From: an uncultured Collinsella sp.
GTDB lineage: Bacteria > Actinomycetota > Coriobacteriia > Coriobacteriales > Coriobacteriaceae
Reading direction: 5' to 3'
Assembly: GCA_959027945.1 (NCBI GenBank)
Contig: CAUFRO010000022.1
Location: 1 to 35,493, forward strand
Length of the DNA: 35,493 nucleotides
The position numbers and the translations under genes were made by a program. Shown here piece after piece: positions 33,006-35,493 of this stretch (the first letter of the stretch is position 1; each line of letters starts with the position of its first letter). The notes under the pieces were generated by a model. The model was not told the origin of the DNA. It saw only the letters and a list, made by a program, of their open reading frames with translations, and did no database searches.

Positions 33006-33228
33006 CGGCCGCCCTCCCTTAGCGCCATGGCAATGCGATTCAATAAAGTATAGCGATTCGCTAGGGATTAGGAAGAACAATCTTGGCGGCATTGCGCGAC
33101 AGGTGTCAGTTATGCAAACTTGCTGGTAATGGAGTCATGCTTTTGTGGGGTTGCGCACGAGGGAGCGCCGCAACCGTATACTGGTCAACTTGGACGTATC
33201 CGCGCCCACAACTGAGAGGTTTTACTTC

Positions 33229-33876
33229 ATGGGTTTCATCAATTTTATCGCCGAGCTGCTCAAAGACCCGCGCACCGCGATTGCCAGCTGGATCGCCGCC
33301 GGCCCGCTTATGGCCTACGGCTGCGTGTTCCTGATTATCTTCATTGAGACAGGCGTGGTGTTCTTCCCGTTCCTTCCTGGCGATTCACTGCTGTTTGCTT
33401 CGGGCTTCTTTGCCCACAACGGTGGCTTTAACATCGTGGCACTGCTGGCCGTCGCATGGGCTGCTGCCATCCTGGGTGACCAGTGCAACTTTATGATCGG
33501 TCACTTCTTTGGCAAAAAGATTATCGCTTCGGGCAAGGTCAAGGCCATGACGCCCGAGCGCATCAAAAAGTCCGAGGATTTCTTGGACAAGTGGGGTCAC
33601 CTGGCCATCTTCCTGGGTCGCTTCTTCCCGTTTATCCGCACCTTTGTGCCCTTTATCGCCGGCATGGGCGGCATGCACTGGCGCAACTTTGTCATCTACA
33701 ACGTGCTGGGCGGCATTACCTGGTCGACGCTCTTTACACTGCTGGGCTACTTCTTTGGCGGCATCCCCTTTGTGCAGGAGCACTTTGAGCTGCTGATCGT
33801 CGGCATCGTCGCCGTGTCGATCATCCCGACCGTGGTCGGTCTGGTTAAGGCTAAGCTGGGCAAAAAGAACGCGTAG
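33229..33876 (+). CDS. DedA-family membrane protein
   Basis: The product is 215 residues from the ATG at 33229 (GAGAGG upstream). It has about five hydrophobic segments and the DedA motifs: FIETGVVFFPFLPGDSLLF, then ILGDQCNFMIGHFFGKKI, then FLGRFFPFIRTFVPFIAGMG with the conserved Arg residues. DedA proteins sit in the cytoplasmic membrane and are implicated in undecaprenyl-phosphate or phospholipid flipping and in membrane homeostasis. A TATACT at 33177-33182 may be its -10 box, but no well-spaced -35 is evident. It is monocistronic with a strong terminator. Confidence 0.92.
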   Translation: MGFINFIAELLKDPRTAIASWIAAGPLMAYGCVFLIIFIETGVVFFPFLPGDSLLFASGFFAHNGGFNIVALLAVAWAAAILGDQCNFMIGHFFGKKIIASGKVKAMTPERIKKSEDFLDKWGHLAIFLGRFFPFIRTFVPFIAGMGGMHWRNFVIYNVLGGITWSTLFTLLGYFFGGIPFVQEHFELLIVGIVAVSIIPTVVGLVKAKLGKKNA

Positions 33877-33904
33877 CTCGAGCCAGCGCGCAAACCGTGC
33901 AGTT

Positions 33905-33940
33905 GAGGCCCGTCACCGCTTACGGTGGCGGGCCTCTTTA
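33905..33940 (+). terminator. Terminator of the DedA gene
   Basis: GAGGCCCGTCACCG pairs with CGGTGGCGGGCCTC (one G-U) around CTTA, followed by TTTAGTTT. Confidence 0.88.
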
Positions 33941-34006
33941 GTTTCGGTCAAATGAAAATACTTTACTTAGTTAAAGAAAAGCGTTTTATCAGACGCGTAC
34001 GGGGAG

Positions 34007-34169
34007 TACAATCTCGTGCATGCGAATCGACGTGCCATCGGCTTCGATGCCGTTCGCGTGTCCCGTCCGGCTCTACGCTCCGGGCGTGCGACGTTGCGAC
34101 GCGGTCGGCCTCGGTCCTTGCGTGCGGGTTCGCGAGTATGCAACTGTGTATGTAAGGAGCGACATATGA
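34007..34169 (+). promoter_or_regulatory. ilvE leader: candidate -10 box and possible 49-codon upstream ORF
   Basis: TACAAT (34007-34012) is a good -10 box with a poor -35. An ATG at 34020, about where transcription would begin, opens a 49-codon frame. Its TGA (34167-34169) overlaps the ilvE start codon as ATGA. It holds eight Val, two Leu and two Ile codons, spread rather than clustered. If translated it would have to be leaderless. The evidence is weak, and chance in GC-rich DNA is possible. Confidence 0.3.
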
Positions 34170-35218
34170 CTGTCGAGAAGAAGGATATCGATTGGGGTAG
34201 CCTCGGCTTTGGCTACATGAAGACCGATTACAGCTACGAGGCCCATTGGAAGGACGGCGAGTGGGACGAGGGCGGCCTGACCACCGACCACACCCTACAT
34301 GTCTCCGAGTGCGGCGGCATCTTCCATTACTGCCAGGAGGTCTTTGAGGGCCTGAAGGCCTACACCGCCGAGGACGGCAGCATCGTCTGCTTCCGTCCCG
34401 ACATGAACGCCGAGCGCATGTACAACTCTGCGCAGCGCCTCGAGATGCCCCCGTTCCCCAAGGACAAGTTCGTTAAGGCCGTCAAGCAGGTCGTCTCTGC
34501 CAACGCCGCCTGGGTTCCGCCCTTCGGTTCCGGCGCGACCCTGTACGTGCGTCCGTTTATGATCGGCTCCGGTGACGTGATCGGCGTGGCTCCCGCTCCT
34601 GAGTACACGTTCCGCATTCTCGTGACCCCGGTCGGTCCGTACTTTAAGGGTGGTCTCAAGCCCGTTAAGCTGCGCGTTTCCGAGTATGACCGCGCCGCAC
34701 CGCACGGCACCGGCAATATCAAGGCCGGCCTGAACTACGCCATGTCCCTCAAGCCCACGATGGAGGCTCACCGCGAGGGCTATGCCGAGAACCTGTATCT
34801 CGACTCCGAGTCCCGCACCTATGTCGAGGAGACCGGTGGCGCTAACGTCCTGTTCGTGAAGGAGGACGGCACGCTCGTCGTTCCGCAGTCGCACACCGAC
34901 TCCATCCTGCCCTCCATCACCCGTCGCTCGCTCGTTCAGGTCGCTCAGGACCTGGGTATGACCGTTGACCAGCGCCCCGTCGAGTGGGCAGAGGTCAAGG
35001 CCGGCACCTTTGTGGAGTGCGGCCTGTGCGGCACCGCTGCCGTCATCTCCCCGGTCGGCGAGATCGACAACAAGGTTTACGGTGCCGACGAGACCGTGAC
35101 CTTCCCGGCTGGCTACACCGAGATCGGCCCCGTGATGAAGAAGCTCCGCGAGACCCTGACCGGCATCCAGTCTGGTGCTGTTGAAGATAAGCACAACTGG
35201 GTCTATACCGTTGCGTAA
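34166..35218 (+). CDS. ilvE: Branched-chain amino acid aminotransferase
   Basis: This 350-residue fold-type IV enzyme depends on pyridoxal phosphate. The ATG at 34166 follows AAGGAG; a longer reading from 34016 lacks such a site. It interconverts leucine, isoleucine and valine with their 2-oxo acids. Visible motifs are FHYCQEVFEGLKAYT, LYVRPFMIGSGD, and the Schiff-base Lys186 in GTGNIKAGLNYA. YVEETGGANVLFV contains the Glu that binds the pyridine nitrogen, and FVECGLCGTAAVISPVG forms the cofactor phosphate loop. The length and the LYVRP and GTGNIKAG motifs match the larger BCAT group (about 350 residues) rather than the roughly 305-residue E. coli form. It is monocistronic here. Confidence 0.95.
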   Translation: MTVEKKDIDWGSLGFGYMKTDYSYEAHWKDGEWDEGGLTTDHTLHVSECGGIFHYCQEVFEGLKAYTAEDGSIVCFRPDMNAERMYNSAQRLEMPPFPKDKFVKAVKQVVSANAAWVPPFGSGATLYVRPFMIGSGDVIGVAPAPEYTFRILVTPVGPYFKGGLKPVKLRVSEYDRAAPHGTGNIKAGLNYAMSLKPTMEAHREGYAENLYLDSESRTYVEETGGANVLFVKEDGTLVVPQSHTDSILPSITRRSLVQVAQDLGMTVDQRPVEWAEVKAGTFVECGLCGTAAVISPVGEIDNKVYGADETVTFPAGYTEIGPVMKKLRETLTGIQSGAVEDKHNWVYTVA

Positions 35219-35234
35219 GCTGCCATAGCTGTCC

Positions 35235-35359
35235 GGCCCGGGGGCAACCTACCTTTCCGGCGCGTCCTCGGACATGAAAGAACCTCCGCTGCGCACTTCG
35301 TGCGGCGGAGGTTCTTTCGTCCTGCGGAGTGCGCCGGAAAGGTAGGTTGCCCCCGGGCC
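35235..35359. repeat. 125-base nested inverted repeat with perfect 29-base outer arms
   Basis: The outer arms at 35235-35263 and 35331-35359 are perfectly complementary over 29 bases, beginning GGCCCGGGGGCAACC. Inside, GAAAGAACCTCCGC (35276-35289) pairs perfectly with GCGGAGGTTCTTTC (35305-35318), and CGCAC/GTGCG forms the tip. The inner hairpin probably terminates ilvE. The outer arms look like the ends of a small non-autonomous element. Confidence 0.8.
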
Positions 35360-35412
35360 TGCGTTACCTCGGCGCTGCCGTTACGGGCAATATAGATCTG
35401 AATAAAGATGGT

Positions 35413-35438
35413 GCGCGGCCTTTTAGGCCGCGCTTTTG
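35413..35438 (+). terminator. Terminator-like hairpin
   Basis: GCGCGGCC (35413-35420) and GGCCGCGC (35426-35433) flank TTTTA and run into TTTTGTTTT. Confidence 0.8.
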
Positions 35439-35459
35439 TTTTGTTCAAGACTTTAGTCT

Positions 35460-35480
35460 GCTGGCCGCGCAGCGGCCAGC
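35460..35480. other. Perfect 9-base hairpin at the window end
   Basis: GCTGGCCGC (35460-35468) and GCGGCCAGC (35472-35480) are separated by three bases and followed by TTTAAA. With the nested repeat and the terminator this fills the region after ilvE; no gene is seen there. Confidence 0.6.
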
Positions 35481-35493
35481 TTTAAACCACCCG

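Overview
The window reads as a chromosomal segment from a high-GC, gut-type actinobacterium, most likely a Collinsella-like member of the Coriobacteriia. This is inferred from the GC-rich third codon positions, the dense set of sugar operons each with its own LacI-type repressor, the second EF-G-like GTPase and the general gene style. No rRNA or tRNA is present to fix the taxonomy. I see no phage, insertion sequence with a transposase, or CRISPR array. There are many small palindromic and inverted-repeat elements between genes.

Layout. 1-1662: the end of an amino-acid ABC transporter operon (binding protein tail, permease, ATPase). 1973-4048: an EF-G-like GTPase. 4178-5143 (minus): a membrane-anchored or secreted DNA/RNA nuclease. 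5263-12685: a LacI regulator divergent from a six-gene sugar operon (PTS EIIBC, GatZ/KbaZ-family protein, TalC-type transaldolase, split transketolase, PTS EIIA). 12993-14695: a lone larE and a divergent HAD phosphatase/mutase. 14914-20207: an L-rhamnose-type cluster (rhaB with a frameshift, rhaD, an AraA-family isomerase where rhaA would be expected, and a convergent LacI regulator). 20520-22367: glmS. 22486-25879: a GntR regulator divergent from a YeiH-family transporter, then a degenerate NtrC-like regulator. 25964-27784: an orphan membrane protein, a nitroreductase and a 96-residue protein. 27965-32194: a MarR regulator with a heterodimeric ABC exporter. 32301-35218: a serine acetyltransferase, a DedA protein and a branched-chain aminotransferase.

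How the genes work together. The PTS operon carries a complete EIIA/EIIB/EIIC set plus an isomerising or aldolase-like enzyme and both halves of the non-oxidative pentose phosphate pathway. It therefore looks like a self-contained route from an imported ketose to fructose-6-P and triose/pentose phosphates; this is the best candidate for an undescribed system. The rhamnose cluster is tied together by one operator motif, TTGAAnCGnTTCAA. It appears twice before rhaB and once, with one mismatch, before the LacI gene. The MarR gene has a clear promoter whose spacer is occupied by one copy of a 14-base direct repeat, which points to autoregulation of the exporter operon.

Small structured elements stand out. 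They include a possible H-type pseudoknot between EIIBC and the GatZ-like gene, a 42-base repeat in inverted orientation at both ends of the larE-rhamnose segment, a family of AAAGG/CCTTT palindromes, and a perfect 29-base inverted repeat enclosing a second hairpin after ilvE.
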